DNA of 64,000 bases from Paraspadella gotoi (GCA_051294375.1 CM119267.1:8461814-8525813), one strand, 5' to 3'. Positions 1 to 13,058 are shown, counted from the first letter of the stretch. Numbers and translations are program-made. The notes: generated by a model from the sequence alone, not told the origin.

Positions 1-434
1 CGACAAGAATAACAATCTTTTCCGAACGTCCCGGGAGAAAAAGAACTAAACTTTGTACCGCTCTCAAACTCTTTAAACATTGTAATATTTTTTTAATCGT
101 TCGTTAAAACAAATATCTCTCGTCCAAAAACGGAAACCACAAGAAAACAACATCAATCTAAATCCCAATAATTTAGATTCATGACTAAGAAGTTTGACTT
201 GTATTTCCACTAAGAGTTAGATAATATTGCCATTTAGTTAATTTCATTATTGCACCGAGCTAATTTTAAATAAGAATGATAATTTAAATAATTCAGATAA
301 ATAATTTAGATAATTTAAATAAGTATGATTCAGGTACTTTGCTCATTTTGTTCATTTTCCTATTCCATTTGTCTTTTGAACAAAAGTGACGATACCATCT
401 TCATAACCTTTTCTTTTTTTATTTTCTCCTTCAG

Positions 435-1099
435 CGCTCCTGTGCATATACTTTTATTGTATAGGGCCATGCTCGACCTACCTGCCTTGCATGAGCGAGG
501 CGTCTCCGATCTCGCCTCCTCCCGCCGTCGCCCGCGAAGAAGCGACGCCGCTGAACAACGCCCAGCCGCCGCCGGCGCCGAAGACGAATCCTCATCCGAA
601 CGGCGCCCCCGACGCGCTGCCGGCCCCGCCCTCTTACGAGCAGAGTCAAAAGGAGCATAACAAGATGATGGTCGAGCGACTCACCTTCGACAACGACTTG
701 AGCGTGGCGTCGTCTTCGATGCTTCGCGGACACTCATCCGTCGACGCTAGGTTCGCGGCGCCGACTGCCGTGACCGTGCCGAGAAACTTGACGCCGTACG
801 TCGTCTCACGATGGGCGCCGCCGCCATCGGTGACGCCGGAGACGCTCCCTGAGTTTGTCTTCGAGCCTAACGGTGCTCGAGGCTTCGGCGTCGTGGGTCC
901 GCCCATGGTGGGCGGCGTGATCGACCCCCGAATCCTCAGTTCTCGCGGCGTCAATCCCGGCGTCGAACAAGTCCCGTCGACCTCTATTCAGGTGAACTCA
1001 ACGCTGGCGCCGATATCGCAAGAAGCGCCGCCGCCGCCGTATTTATCGGCAGTGCCAGCAATTCCATCCGCTCCTTCTTCTTGTTATTCCGAAGTGTGA
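435..1099 (+). CDS. Last exon of a single-pass membrane protein with C-terminal PY motifs (partial)
   Basis: An acceptor (ttctccttcag) ends at 434 and the frame opens two bases later, running to TGA at 1097-1099 (about 220 residues). The exon begins with a hydrophobic, cysteine-rich stretch (LLCIYFYCIGPC...LPC) that looks like the end of a membrane segment followed by a juxtamembrane Cys cluster that could be palmitoylated. The rest is proline-, alanine- and serine-rich and has two PPxY-type motifs: APPSYEQS near its start and PPPPYLSAV near the end. This layout is seen in Shisa, WBP1 and VOPP1-like adaptors, which recruit WW-domain proteins such as Nedd4-family ligases. I cannot assign it to one of these. 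The upstream exons lie outside the window. An internal ATG at 491 is in frame but is probably not the start, because the frame is open back to the acceptor. Confidence 0.6.
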
Positions 1100-2443
1100 A
1101 GCCGCTCGAGCGAAAACTATTTATATTTGATTGAACTTGAACAAATTTAACAATGCTTGATATTTTTGCCGTCTTCTTGAAACTGTTTCAATTCCAAAGA
1201 TCGAATGTGAACAAGGGTAATCCTCAGGGACTGGCACTACTATAATCGCACTAGCACCTTTAATTATTTATTGAAGTGGAATTCTTAAAACAGAAAGAAA
1301 AAACTATTTCTTAAATGTCAGTAAAAAAAAAAACATTTTGTAATTGAAAAGTTAGTTCACTTTTGGTTAACGTTATTATTTCAATAAAAAATTAAATTGC
1401 AGTTTGCATTTTTTCTAAGATGAAACAAATTTGCTTTACTTTTCTCCAGTGTCAGTCGCTCAGGACGTCCGTGTAATTTGAACTTACAAAGACGAATCTT
1501 CGCCACTATTTCTCTCTCTCGAGTGATTGTCGTTACTTTTGATGTGATATATTTTTTATTAGTAATACTATTTTTATATATTTGAATTGTTAATTCGCAT
1601 TTCTTCATCCGCTTCGCAAGATTACCGATTTTTTTAATTAATTAATAAAATCCTCCGTTTTTTGCACAGACTTAGATTGTCAGAGAAAGAATGAATGACG
1701 AACGACCGAGACATATGTAGTAAATTGCTAATTCTTAATAAAGGAAAAAAAAACATATTTTTTACGCTACTGACAAATTAAAATATTTGATCGAGTTAAA
1801 AAAAGCTGCTGATGTCTCGGTCATAGGATTGCATGAGAATCAAACACCATGTATTTCATCCTTGGTTATAGCAAGTCTACAGCGTGGAAAGCGATTGGGG
1901 GTTTCCCTCTCTTTCCCGCGAGACCACAAGAATTGCCTGACAATCATGGCTGTACACAAATTTCTGTAATAAACTAGTATTTTTTTTTTGCTGCCTGCTT
2001 ATTCGTAATGATTTCGGAGTCGTTATCTTATTCCATCTTTTTTTTTTANNNNNNNNNNTCTGATTTTTTTTTCAATTGATTGTACTGTGTTTTAAAATGA
2101 ACAGTAACCAAAACGAACAAAGCGCTATATGCTGCAATTTTATCGGAAATAGCTATAAAATCATTGCGGACCGTTTTTCTGATTCCATTTATCCGATTTG
2201 CTATTAACTCGTATATTTTTTTACTAATAATAAATGTCCATTTTAAATATTATGGTTCGGAATATATTTATTTCATTTGATTACAACAATTTTAAATATT
2301 TTTTTCAAAACATATACATTGTTATAGATGTTACGAGATATAATAATAAAAAAAAGCTAAATAGGAAATTCAACGCTCACACGACCGATGTAAAATTCTA
2401 TGAGGATTTTTAACATTGAACCCCATCGAGATTGGTTCTAAAT
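1100..2443. other. AT-rich intergenic sequence
   Basis: No gene is visible. The left part is probably the 3' UTR of the PY-motif gene and the right part downstream sequence of the convergent transporter. It contains poly-A and poly-T runs and one 10-base gap (2049-2058). Confidence 0.5.
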
Positions 2444-5400
2444 CTATAGCGCAGCTGTCTCTGGAATCGTTGCCGGAACCTTGTTTTTTAAAATCGTTCC
2501 TATTTTCTTCTTGGGCCTGCAAGTCTGAATCCTCAGATTCGGCGTCTCTTGTTTGATTCTTTCCAAATCTATGGGAAATTGTGGAATGGGTTTACGCGAA
2601 ACCTCCGGTAGATGCCACACCAAAACGGCGGCAATGACCTGTCGGATGGGGTTATTAAACAAAATAGCACGAAAGGCGGCAAACTTCGATCCTCTCGGCG
2701 AAACTTGGACAAACCGTGACAAAAAGGAAGACAATCTCAGCCAGCATCGGATGATGGTGAATCAGCAGTGAAACGAAGGAAGCGCAGAAGCCGGCCGACC
2801 CTTTGATGATATCAAAAATGGCGGAACATTTCGCCTGGAAAGAAAAGGGTGATGGAAAGAATAGGGCTGACGTTAAAAAATAGATGTAAAGTTAACTACA
2901 AATGTTGAGAAATACGTGATTTTCAATTGATTCTTCTAGTAATTGAAATATATATATTGAGATATTTAACCGCCCCGTCATTCTCTTTGCCAGGAGAGTT
3001 CCGACCAGGGCTAGAATGTGTGACCATTGGGTTTGTATATGAAGTATCAGCCCAGTGCGCTATTACGGCGGTGATGGAAGGAACAGTCGTATCCAATGAG
3101 TAATGATATTACATCACTACAAGTCGATAAAATCGCGAGAGGAAAGGAAAAAGGCAAATCGGAAATCTGAAGTTCTCGGGAAATACAATAAATTCAGTGG
3201 ATATACAATTATACATGTAAAATGGGAATTTTTTTCTCCTCTATAAACCAATTAAAATCTATAGTCTTATGTTTCAATGAGGAAACTAATTTTTTCTTGA
3301 AGTCGCACTTGGTACACGGGACATTACAAATACAAAATAATGTTTTTCAAACGTTTATTATGAGTATAATTTTTTGTATCTTTCTTCTCCTGTACTAGAA
3401 TCATATAATTCTTTTATTTTTCTTCATTTTTAAAAACTTTGTAATTGTCATTGTAATTTTATTTGCTTTTCTAGTTACCGCAAGTTAAGTTTGTTGACAT
3501 TTTTAAAAAAATTAAATGTAAAGTATAATTATAATTATATTTATTATTTAGTATAAAGCAGAACAACCGAACCAAAAACTGGCCATAAGGATTTGCAAGT
3601 GGCGAAACAGAATTATATTTAGATATTATCTTTCAGATAAAATTACAAACTCTCTATTTTTAAAGGAAAATACATGAGCTCTCTTATTACAATTTCGTCC
3701 TTAGTATAGTAGACTTAAACGTATTTGTCATCGGAATCAAATATGGAGAAAAATTACATTGTTCTCGGTATTAGAACCTATTTCTTAATAGAAATAATGG
3801 TAATGTCTATTTTTTATCCCCAATTTTTGATGGCGAAAAATGATAAAGCGTGTATATCTGGAATGTCGAATCGGTAAGAATTTTCGAAAATTAGATTCAA
3901 AGATGACTTAACTTCGCTTCAAGCGATTTCCGAGTTAAGTGTGTCGTTTGTATTTTTCGATTAATATACTTGTAACTCCATTATTTCCATTTTCACCTCA
4001 TCACATACGTATTTGACTATTTCTCGTGGCGAAATAAATACACGCAATTCAAAATTAATTTTTTCAGATAAAATTACGTACAAAATTGATATCTTTAAGG
4101 CACGGGATAAACACACCGAATCTTCTTATTACAATGTAGAGTTTGGTAATCCGACATTTGAAGCCACAATGAAGGGAAATCATCTCCTTAGGATTACAAC
4201 TCATTTAATTACGATAATATTGGTAATGACCACTTTTTCTTCGTTATTTGTGACTTTACAAAACATCAATGTTTCACCATCGTTGATCATGAAAAAGTTA
4301 TCGTCGATCAACGGAGAAAATTTGATTTTCACGAGAAGAGAAAGTCATCGTGACGGTAAAACGCTTTTAGAATCGATTGTAAATTTATTTATTTGTTGTA
4401 AATTCAAATATAATTCGCAGACGAAAAACGGAACGCGAAGGTCAGTTTTTGGGGTCGCGCACGCTGGTCCCCGTCGGAGGCAACTAATGTTGACTGGGCC
4501 GAACCTGCCACCTACTGCGACCTCCAAAAGGCCTGCGACCATTCTAACATCAAACAGTTCAAGATGATGAACGTCAGTTTGATTTCTTTCCTCTGCTTTC
4601 CCGCTTTCGTCGAATTTCGCTCGTTCAGATTTCAACTGGGCGAGAGGCCAAACGCTCCCACGAGGTTCGAGGCCTTCGTGACCGACAGAATCGTCGGAAA
4701 CTTTCGTCGGTCTTGGGTGAAGGTTTTGTCGGTCGATGGAATCGAGATTAAATCCCAGATGGAAAGATTCGTGATTCCTCGTAACGTGACGCGGCCGGTT
4801 CGATGCTTTGCGCTCCTTTGCTTCCGATCAAAGGATAATACTCATAGGTGCAATTTTAGAGACTTTAAATATAGAGCGATTGTTTGCAACGATTGCTAAA
4901 AATTATGATATCGAGTGATCGAGTGGCCAAATGGTAAACATCTTTTAAAAAAGCAATTTTAAAATTTTTTTTGTTGTACAATGTAAACAAAAATAACAAA
5001 AATAATTATTTTTTTTCAGAATTTCCGTAAATTACTTACGTTCTTTAACCAATTTTTCTCTTTTGCTTTCACGCTTGTTCCATATACACATTTTTTACAA
5101 AGACAATAAATAAACATAATTTTTTTTTTGTTTTTGCTTTTTTGCGTCTCTTAGGACGTCTTCTTGTAGTCTCTCATTATGTTTTAAATAAAAAATAAAA
5201 CTTGATGCTTATTACTATTTTATTTTTGATAATAAATTATAAATTGCAATTAAAACATTAAATCCGTAATTTTTAGTTTTTTTTGCACCTCATACTAAAC
5301 AAGTCTACTTCAACATTTATGAAATGAATACCTTAATTATTGTGGGCGGCAGCTCGAAAGAGCAGAGATCGACCAGAGAAAAAGCTGAAATGATCCCAAA

Positions 5401-8400
5401 TTTGGCGACGAGGTTCAAAACCAAAGTCCCAGTGCGGGGAGGGTTGCCTGTTGGTGACAACAACACAAACATTTAGATTTTTTACCAGTAAGGCTGACAT
5501 GTTGTCATAAATCCCAAGCACCGACAGATGCGAGCATTGGTCCTACCTTCGTATATGGCTCTGACAATTATGGCGATAAACATCGCTACCATGACGATGG
5601 AAAAGGAGACGGACATGGCGAGACGTCGTCCAGAGTAATTGGCCACTATGGAACATATCACTATGGCAGGAATGTCCAAAATACTGGGGGGAAAAAATTA
5701 ATAAAGTTCATAATTAAAATAAATAAATAATTGAAATCAAAAGTTTCAAATCAGTTAATTAATCAATTAATCTATAAAATCAATCACTTCATCAAATAAT
5801 CTATCAAGTCCCTAATTATATCAGAGATCAACCAAGCAATAAAGGCAGTTGAACAATAAATTCAGACAGTAAAGCTATCCATCCGGACAAGCATTCGTTA
5901 CGAATGAATTGATTGCTTGCAAACAATCAAAAAAAATTCGACAACAAAAATCAATTAATCAATTGATCAGACTTAAAACGCTTAGAATAAAAAATTGGTT
6001 ACCTGAATATCAAGTAATTAATAAATCTGTTTCCGTAGAATTCGTTCGTCGACATTTGGAGTCCGTAGTAAACGAAAAAGCAGACCGCCCACATGTAAGC
6101 TACAATCGCGACGGCCTGCAGCACGAATAGGAAAGAGAAATGTGGAAAACCGAAAATATACTTGCGAGTTAAAATAGTTAAAAGAAGCGAGTTAAAAGAT
6201 TCGTTTTTGTTAACTACTAAAAACGATTTTTCCTGGCAAAAATGACAACGAGTTCTCGAAGTGACGGACCTGCACGACCGTTTTCGTCCACAACTTGCGC
6301 AATTCTTGATTCGGATCGTAGAGGTTGGTCGCAGGCGGGTGGATGAACATCTGGACAAATAAAGTTGGAAAAAAAAAGAATTAGATAAAACGAACAAAGA
6401 AAACAAAAAGAATTAGACAAAACGAACAAAGAAAACAAAAAGGAGTAGACAAAACGAACCAAGAAAACAAAAGGGAAACGTAAAAACCACTCGCCTGAAT
6501 TCTGTGCTGATACTGATCGTAACTTGAGAAGGAGACGATAGAGGCGGCGGCGGAAGCCGTACCCGCGTAACCCTCGACGCCGGAATAACCGGAAATGCCG
6601 GAGAGGCCGGAAACGGCGCCGGGATTGGAGATGGAATCCCAGTTGGAGGAGGAGTAGGACACGATGCTTAACTGAAGGGACGAGCAATAGCAGAGTGTAT
6701 TGAATACTAGACCGAATAAGAAATATAATAAATTTATATGATAGTGCGACGCGGAATTATCTTTCTAAAATATTAAATTTTAATTGATTGCTCGATAAAA
6801 AAAAAGATGCTAAACATCCTTTCTTAAGTGGATTAAAATTATTAAAATATCCTAAATCTTAAAGAATTAGCTTTATCTAGTAGGGTCACGGTTTAAAATG
6901 GTTCACCTGGTCGTTGTTGATGTGCTTCTGCGTCGTCCGCAGCGTGAACGGCGGCAAAATGTCGTCATGAATGGCGACGCCGTGGTGATTTGAAAACGAG
7001 GCCGGCATCGAGAGGACGGAGCTGGGGCCGTTGATTCGGCGCGGCGCCGGCATTTGTAGCACGGAAGTGACGGAAGGCGCCGGCGCCGGCGGACGCGAGA
7101 CGGCGCCGTAATGACAGGACAACGGCGTCGATTTAATGATCTTAGGATCTGAAGCTAAAAGTAGAAACCAAAGCAAGTTTCTATTTTTTTTAAAATCCAC
7201 CAACCGTTCATCAGCGGCCATTAATGCCGGAGGCAAGTCATTCGCCTCCCAACCCCAAGGTCCGGGGTTCTCGCCCGGTGGCCGCCTAGCAGTTAAGAGG
7301 GACGGGGCGCTTAACCCGCCTGTATCTCGGTGTTACAGCCTGATCCGAAGCTCAGGGATTGCTTATATTGAACGGTTCTGTCACTAACACATAACAATTA
7401 TTACTGTCTCTTCAATATTTTACTTTAGTTACAAGGCTTTTTTATGTTGAGTTGTTCAAGCGCAATATTTACAACTAAAAAAGCCATATACTCGTAAATC
7501 TGTGAGATGTCTTTTCAACAATTACTTAACTTTTTTAACTTTTACCTCTTGAGCCAAGATCGAGTGGTTTGCATCTAATTCTTCTCCCGATCGTTTTTCT
7601 CAGCTTAATTTCCTTCGGGCGAACGTAGTTGAAGTTCGTCGTCGTTTTCGCCCTCGTCGCTTCGTCCCGATTAATTTCCTCTTCCTTTTTGCAAATTGTC
7701 ACTTCGTTTCGTTCTTCCTCGTTTTTTATTTGTTGTCCCTTGTCGTTTTGTTTTTTCTGTTTCTTTTCTAGGGATTCGTCCTCCTTTGTTTCTATTTCCT
7801 CTCCAAAATCATCTGCTTCTCTGCTAATGAGATCATCCTCTCTCAACTTTTCCTTTTCCTTATATTCTTCACTATTTTTTACTTTCTGCTCGAATTCATC
7901 GGGCATTTTTTCACGTTGTAGGCCATTTTTGGCATTTCCTTTCTCACCTCCGCCATCTTCCTCTATTTCCTTCAGCCTCTGATCTTCTTTTCTCAGCTCC
8001 TCATTCTCGCCTCCAGCCCCATCTTCCGCGCCCTCTTCGCCGTCATCGCGACGATCCTCTCTCAGCCTCCGATCCTCTTCCCATCTTTGATCCTCTCCCG
8101 ATTTCCCATCCTCTTCCTGACTCCGATCCTCTTCCCACTCTTTGTCCTCGTTCATCTTCTCATCTTTTTCCCAACTTCGATCATTTTCTCGCCTTCGATC
8201 CTCTTCCTCTTCGATCTCAACGGACGCGATGGAATCTTCGCTGACGCTGGTTTTCACGAGTCGACCGCAGCTCAGCTTGGATCGGATCGAAGTGATCGAG
8301 TTGATGCCCGGCGCAGCCTCCGTATTACCGAGCCGCGACTTTACGAGCAGTTCCTTAAAAACCCGCAATCGGACCGTTTCACTTTTAGAAATATGTAAAA

Positions 8401-10247
8401 AAAATATGTACTCATTACTTTTTTTTAATTTTCGTGAGCCGACTTGAGTAAATTATATTTATTATTATATTATAAATTATTATTATTGCAATTATACCTG
8501 GAAAAGCTCCTTGACGTCGATGTCAACCTTATCGCCGCGACTCTTGACGGCGGAATCGAGGATCCTGACGAGATCCTCGAACTTGTCTTTCGCCATCAGC
8601 CATTTCAGCGATTCTGGAAATTAGACGATAAAAAGAAAAAAAAACTGTTACGGTCTCGATGTGCAGTCATTATTGTAGACACTAAGCAGTAAAACGTTAT
8701 AAACAGACAGTTAATTAAGCCTAATTTTTTGACTAGAAACTGCTGTCACATCACTTAAAGATTCTCTATTTTTCATAGTATCGTGATACTACGCAGTTGC
8801 GTAAAAATACTTATATTACCTGGGCAAACGTAGACAAAAGGGAAAGTAAAGATGAAAGGAAGAGCGACCACCTGGTGAAGAGAGCGCCAATCTAAAAACA
8901 AAAAACAAAGGCAATTTGGTTTAACGAGTATTCCAGTCTCTCAACATTTTTCTTTTCTCCACCTCTAATGAAATAAGCGAAGAGAGTGAGCAGAGCGAAT
9001 CCCAACGCGTTGGCGGATCCTTGAAGGACGTAGGGGAAAGTCCGATGTTTCGCCGAAAACAGTTCGCACATGTAAGCGGAGGCCGGAGAGGAGATTCCCG
9101 AAGACAGTACCTGGACGGATGAAGAATGAATGACATAAACATTCAAAGCAGAAAAGCGATGAATATCGATTTGCCTAAACGAGAGATAGGACATGGTAAC
9201 CAGATCGAGCTGTTATTAGCATGGTTCGTTCGGTTAAACTAGCCTAACAGCCCAGCCAAACCATCGGGCCCATCCAAATTTCATTTATTCAATCCAATGG
9301 TACCCCGTGCAGGAATCTGAAGCCAAGATAGACTTTGATGTTGGAACTCCACGTGATGGCGATAGAGGAGACCGCGGTCGCCCACAGCGAGAACAACATC
9401 ACTGGCTTTCGGCCGAACTCATCGGCTCTCGCTGCTAGCAAGACGCCACCGCAGGCGAACCCCAGCATGAACACCATGTTCACCAAGTTGATGTAGAACT
9501 TTCTGTTGAGAGAGAGAGAAGATTTTTTTTAGAGGGCGTGGCACTATTATCGTTCACCGATCCTTGCTTTTTTTCCCCATTTAATTCCTTCCCTTCCATT
9601 CCCTCTTTCCTGACCCCTTTCCCCCCCCTTCAACATCCCTCTCGCAAACGAGGCCCCAATCGGCGACGATCGTCTTTCCTCCTTCTGCCGCAAAATCAAA
9701 TCTTTTCGCGTCGCAATTTTCGCGCGGACAGGCGGCGCTGTATTCGTCGAAGGGCAGCGCAGCGGCGGCGTCGTCGGCCGCTGCGTCGAAGGCGGCGTCC
9801 GTTGTGGCGGTGACATTTATGAGAGGAGTAAAGTTGTAAAAATCGTCCTGGAATTTTAAAGATATTAAATAACACAGACAAAAGGCGGCGGCATTTGATA
9901 ATTAATACGACTGAGCTCAACATAAATAGTTTTTGTTATTATGATTATTCTCTCCTAAAGACGATTTTTGATTGATCTTGAAATTTTTTCTTTGCAAAAA
10001 CTCCTCAAATTTAAAAGTACATTTACTACTATTATTTAAAATATTTAGTTAAAGTAATAAATTAATATTATTCCGCAACCTTGCAGCGAAAATCTGGGAC
10101 CCAAGCGGCGAAGGTTGTCGTCCCCAAGTTGGTCTTCGTGATGGCGACTGCGTAGAGAAGAAGGAAGTAGACGGCCATCGGGTAGACGCCGCAGACGCCA
10201 ATTCGCGTCAGGACGTCGTCCAGCGCCACGCTGAAGACGCTCGGCAT
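2444..10247 (-). CDS. SLC22-type organic ion transporter (MFS) with giant TM6-TM7 loop
   Basis: There are fifteen exons in phase: 10247-10080, 9847-9635, 9498-9304, 9110-8963, 8891-8820, 8613-8498, 8353-7546, 7148-6907, 6671-6495, 6350-6270, 6115-6003, 5683-5547, 5447-5332, 2834-2715, 2638-2444. They total 2901 bp, or 966 residues. The N-terminus has the SLC22 pattern ALDDVLTRIGVCGVYP. A large extracellular loop follows, with NFT and NVT glycosylation sites and paired Cys, ending TIVADWGLVCERD. Then come the MFS loop ADEFGRKP, the family signature DWRSLHQ, the PESLKWL-like ESLKWLMAKDKFED, TM7 (VCFFVYYGLQM), NYSGRRLAM, and the C-terminal LPEVSRKPIPQ. Such proteins move organic cations, anions or carnitine across the plasma membrane. 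Between TM6 and TM7 there are about 475 residues where about 90 are usual: an E/D/K/R-rich stretch (exon 7), then proline-rich and Ser/Gly/Tyr-rich segments. The exon 9 donor is GC. Start: the first ATG (10247-10245) before the DDV motif. Confidence 0.9.
2994..3085 (-). repeat. tRNA-like sequence, possible SINE head
   Basis: On the minus strand there is an A-box-like TAGCGCACTGGGC (about 3065-3050), followed after a tRNA-like spacing by a B-box-like GGTCGGAACTC (about 3005-2994). It lies in the last large intron of the transporter. A complete cloverleaf was not established, so a tRNA-derived SINE or an old tRNA pseudogene is the more likely reading. Confidence 0.3.
3630..4390 (+). repeat. Degraded direct duplication (about 3630-3960 and 4057-4390)
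   Basis: The two stretches share an ordered series of short blocks: agataaaattac at 3638 and 4066, cttattacaat at 3684 and 4126, taatggtaatg versus tattggtaatg, and similar flanks. The right-hand copy holds the first exon of the small nested gene and the left-hand copy has decayed. It looks like an old tandem duplication inside the transporter intron. Confidence 0.35.
4169..4899 (+). CDS. Small unknown, probably secreted protein nested in the transporter intron
   Basis: A three-exon model fits in phase: 4169-4355, 4421-4572, 4645-4899 (197 residues, stop TAA). The start is followed by a hydrophobic segment (HLITIILVMTTFSSLFV) that could be a signal peptide or anchor. Exons 2 and 3 have the GC-rich third positions typical of coding sequence here, unlike the AT-rich first exon. 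Exon 2 carries two Cys in YCDLQKAC and a tryptophan-rich stretch. Exon 3 contains NVT and ends Cys-rich (CFALLCF...VCNDC). I recognise no family. The gene lies on the opposite strand inside the 2.5-kb intron between transporter exons 13 and 14. The exon 2 donor (AAC|gtcagt) and exon 3 acceptor (ggcgag) were chosen because only this join keeps both frames open, so the model is tentative. Confidence 0.4.
7215..7300 (+). repeat. tRNA-like B-box sequence, possible SINE fragment
   Basis: In the intron between transporter exons 7 and 8, a GC-rich stretch (GGAGGCAAGTCATTCGCCTC, then GGTCCGGGGTTCTCGCCC) resembles the anticodon-to-T-arm part of a tRNA. Its base composition differs from the AT-rich intron around it. 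No A box is clear. Confidence 0.3.
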
Positions 10248-10354
10248 GGCGAGAAGTTACGTGGCGCTAGGGGTGATGATAGTAGTGCAAAAAAAAAGTA
10301 GTATTTAACCTTTTCAACCAACAATTTTTCTTCTTTTTCTCTCTGTCTCTCTCT

Positions 10355-10391
<37 letters not shown>

Positions 10392-10411
10392 NNNNNNNNN
10401 NNNNNNNNNNN

Positions 10412-10446
<35 letters not shown>

Positions 10447-11566
10447 CTATATTATATTTTATATATACAATAGTCAAGAAAGAAAAATTGCCACGCTTCA
10501 ACTACGAACGCCAAGCTTCGAAGAGCAAAAAACACAAAATAATTACGGAAGCAGAAATTTGTGACTTTTTAATTCCACCTGAAACTTCACCAAAAAAAAA
10601 AACAAAAACAAAATGTATTACGAAGTTAACTGCGCAATAGAACATTTCTTCTTAGACGCCAAGATGGAATCGGCTTTTTAAATCTCGGAAATGGCATACA
10701 AGACGCTCGGTCTCCTTTTTATCTCTCTCTCTATCTTCATGCATAAGAGCAAAGCTTCTTCGGCCAGTGAGAGAGGCTTACAGGGATGAAAGAGCTTTTG
10801 ATTCGATGAACTGCGTTTCTCTTTAGCTTTGTTAACCAGTATCCTTTCAGTCTAAAAAATATAGGAATTTCAGTTAAAAGCCAAAATAAAGAGATAAAAC
10901 GTCAATTTGTTTTTCTATGGTTTGAAGTGATACCGAAAAAGTGGAAGAGACAAAGTAAAAACGTTAGATTTAAGTTATTGAAAGAAAGTCGATGTAATAG
11001 AAATTTTAAACTTTGTCAGGAAAATTACGTGGGCTGTACTCCTTCGATTTTCTGTCAGAAGTTATAAAAAAAAGGTAAACTCATACCCCCTCTCTCCTAA
11101 TTTAATAAAGATTTTCTTTCGAAGGCCACATTCTTTCGATCGATTTGTCGTGATTCACCAACTTCCGCCAAAATGCTTCATCATCGTCATCAGCAGCAGC
11201 AGCAGGAGCAGCGGTAGTCGAAGCAGCAGCTTTCCCGCGTCCTATTAAAACTGAATCCGATCCCCGTTTTATTTAGACTTTTTTCGATTCTAAATAAAGA
11301 ATTATGAAGAAAAAAAAATCCGTTAGAAACTAAACGAAAAGCGATGCGGGTTTTTGAAGTTCGCGGTCTCACAGTTACACTTTATTTCGGAATTCGATCG
11401 AGATATTCAATTTTAAACGACCAATCGACCATATTTGGAGGAAAAACGTTATTTGGCTGAATGCCGGGGCTTGGGTATTGTGATTTTAACCATCGAAAAA
11501 TCCTTTTTTTACTCACAAAAGGACACGAAGCGGCATTCTGCAGCCAAAAGAAGCTTCAATCGTCAA
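10248..11566. other. Divergent intergenic region with microsatellites and a gap
   Basis: This region separates the transporter start (minus) from the tail-anchored protein gene (plus), so promoters for both should lie here. It contains a (CTTT)n run (10359-10391), a 20-base gap (10392-10411), (TC)n to about 10443 and a CAG-rich patch near 11190-11230. No coding exon was recognised. Confidence 0.5.
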
Positions 11567-12774
11567 ATGGCGTCAGTCGGGAAGCGAGTGGCGATTCGTC
11601 GACGACGCCTCGACCCTTTCGACTTTCGTCTCTTCGTCACCGAAGACGAGTTGCGTCTCCTGCGTCATTTTCGTGACGCGGAGGCCAACGCGATATTCCA
11701 TCGTCGTGGGTCCTCGCCGGATCTCGAGGATGGTGCGGACCGAGGGTCGACCGGAAGCCGGCGCGGAAAGGAGAGGGCGAACGAGATTAAAATGTCTGAT
11801 GGCGAAGAGTCGTTGACTTCGTTGTTATCGTCGTCGTCGTTGTCGTCGATTTCGACTGCTTCTCCTCAGTTGATCCAGTCTGAGTCTATCTCGATTTCCG
11901 GTACTAAACATATCCTTAAAAATAATAAACTTATAATTTACGAGGCGACTCGTAAGGTTTATTTCATTTATTTATTAGAAAACTAAAAATGCGAATTTGA
12001 TTTTGTTTATAAATAATAAAATGTTTTTCAACTTAACTTTAAACTTCTCTTTTAGACGGAATCGATTCTTACGTGAACGACGCCGATGACTCTGGTTTCG
12101 TATCTGATGTCACAAACGTCGATGAAGAACCGATAGGCGGCGATGACAAGAGACGACGAGAGATGGCGTCGTCGTCGTCCTTTCTAAAAGACCCAGCGCC
12201 GTCGACTTCGACTCCGAAATTCTCCCGCTCTCGGAAACGACCGACGAGCGACTCCAAGACAGCGCCCTTCGCATTTGGAACGTCTCGTCCAGCAATGAAA
12301 AGTCGAACAACTTCGCAACTCGCGACCTTCAAATCCGCGTCGCCCTTGACGTCTCTCGTTTCCTCTTCTCTTCTTCAGAAGCCACAGCGCGTTTGTCGTC
12401 TGGAGTCCAAGCGTGACTCGCTTTGCCCTTCGTCCCCACGAAAAGAGTCGCGGACAACGAACCCGACGATTCCGCCCGACGGATCACGTGACGTGACTTT
12501 CGATTCACACGACCAATCTCTTCACCGAATCACGTTCGAGTCGGCGATCAAACCGAGTGGAAATTTAACTTTTCGACTTCCGACGCAATCGACTCAATTT
12601 CTGTTTTCATCTATTGACCAATCGGCTTCTTCGACCTGTGACCAATCAGCTTTCCATAAGTGTACTCCGTCATCCAAATTGCTGCTGTCGATCGAAGCCT
12701 CCTTGTTTTTCTGTTTTTTATTGTTTTTTGCCGTTCAGACTGCCTTTTTATTGATGAGCTATCTTTGGCTGTGA
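11567..12774 (+). CDS. Unknown tail-anchored membrane protein
   Basis: Two exons join in phase 1: 11567-11900 and 12056-12774 (350 residues). The N-terminal part is basic, then acidic and leucine-rich (DPFDFRLFVTEDELRLLRHF). The middle is long, Ser/Thr/Pro/Arg-rich and probably disordered, with a DS-rich acidic patch (DGIDSYVNDADDSGFVSD) spanning the splice junction. The last 25 or so residues form one strongly hydrophobic helix (ASLFFCFLLFFAVQTAFLLM) followed by only a few residues before the stop. That is the layout of a tail-anchored protein of the ER, outer nuclear membrane or mitochondria. It does not end in the PPPx motif of KASH proteins, and I recognise no family. The frame is open upstream to an alternative ATG at 11435, so the start could be earlier. 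Confidence 0.6.
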
Positions 12775-13058
12775 CTTCGGCTGTGATTGTTCACTTTCGC
12801 TCTTCTATGGTAGCGAAAAATAATATTAGATTTATATTTTTTATAAATTCGTATTTTTAATGTTTACCGTCAAATTCTAAATATACGTTAATTCCATCTT
12901 AAAACAATGTTTCTAACTTTCAGTACTGTTTAAATTGTATTGTATTGTACTGTATCAATTGTATTATGCCTACTTCAATAAATATAATCTACGGGCAGTT
13001 GCAAAGATGAAATATTTTGAAAGGAAAGCCTATTTTACTCGTTTAAATTCATATTTGT

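Noticed and set aside
7535-8200. Glu/Arg-rich frame as a possible stand-alone protein
   Set aside because: It is exon 7 of the transporter: phases at 8353 and 7546 join flanking transporter exons without a stop.
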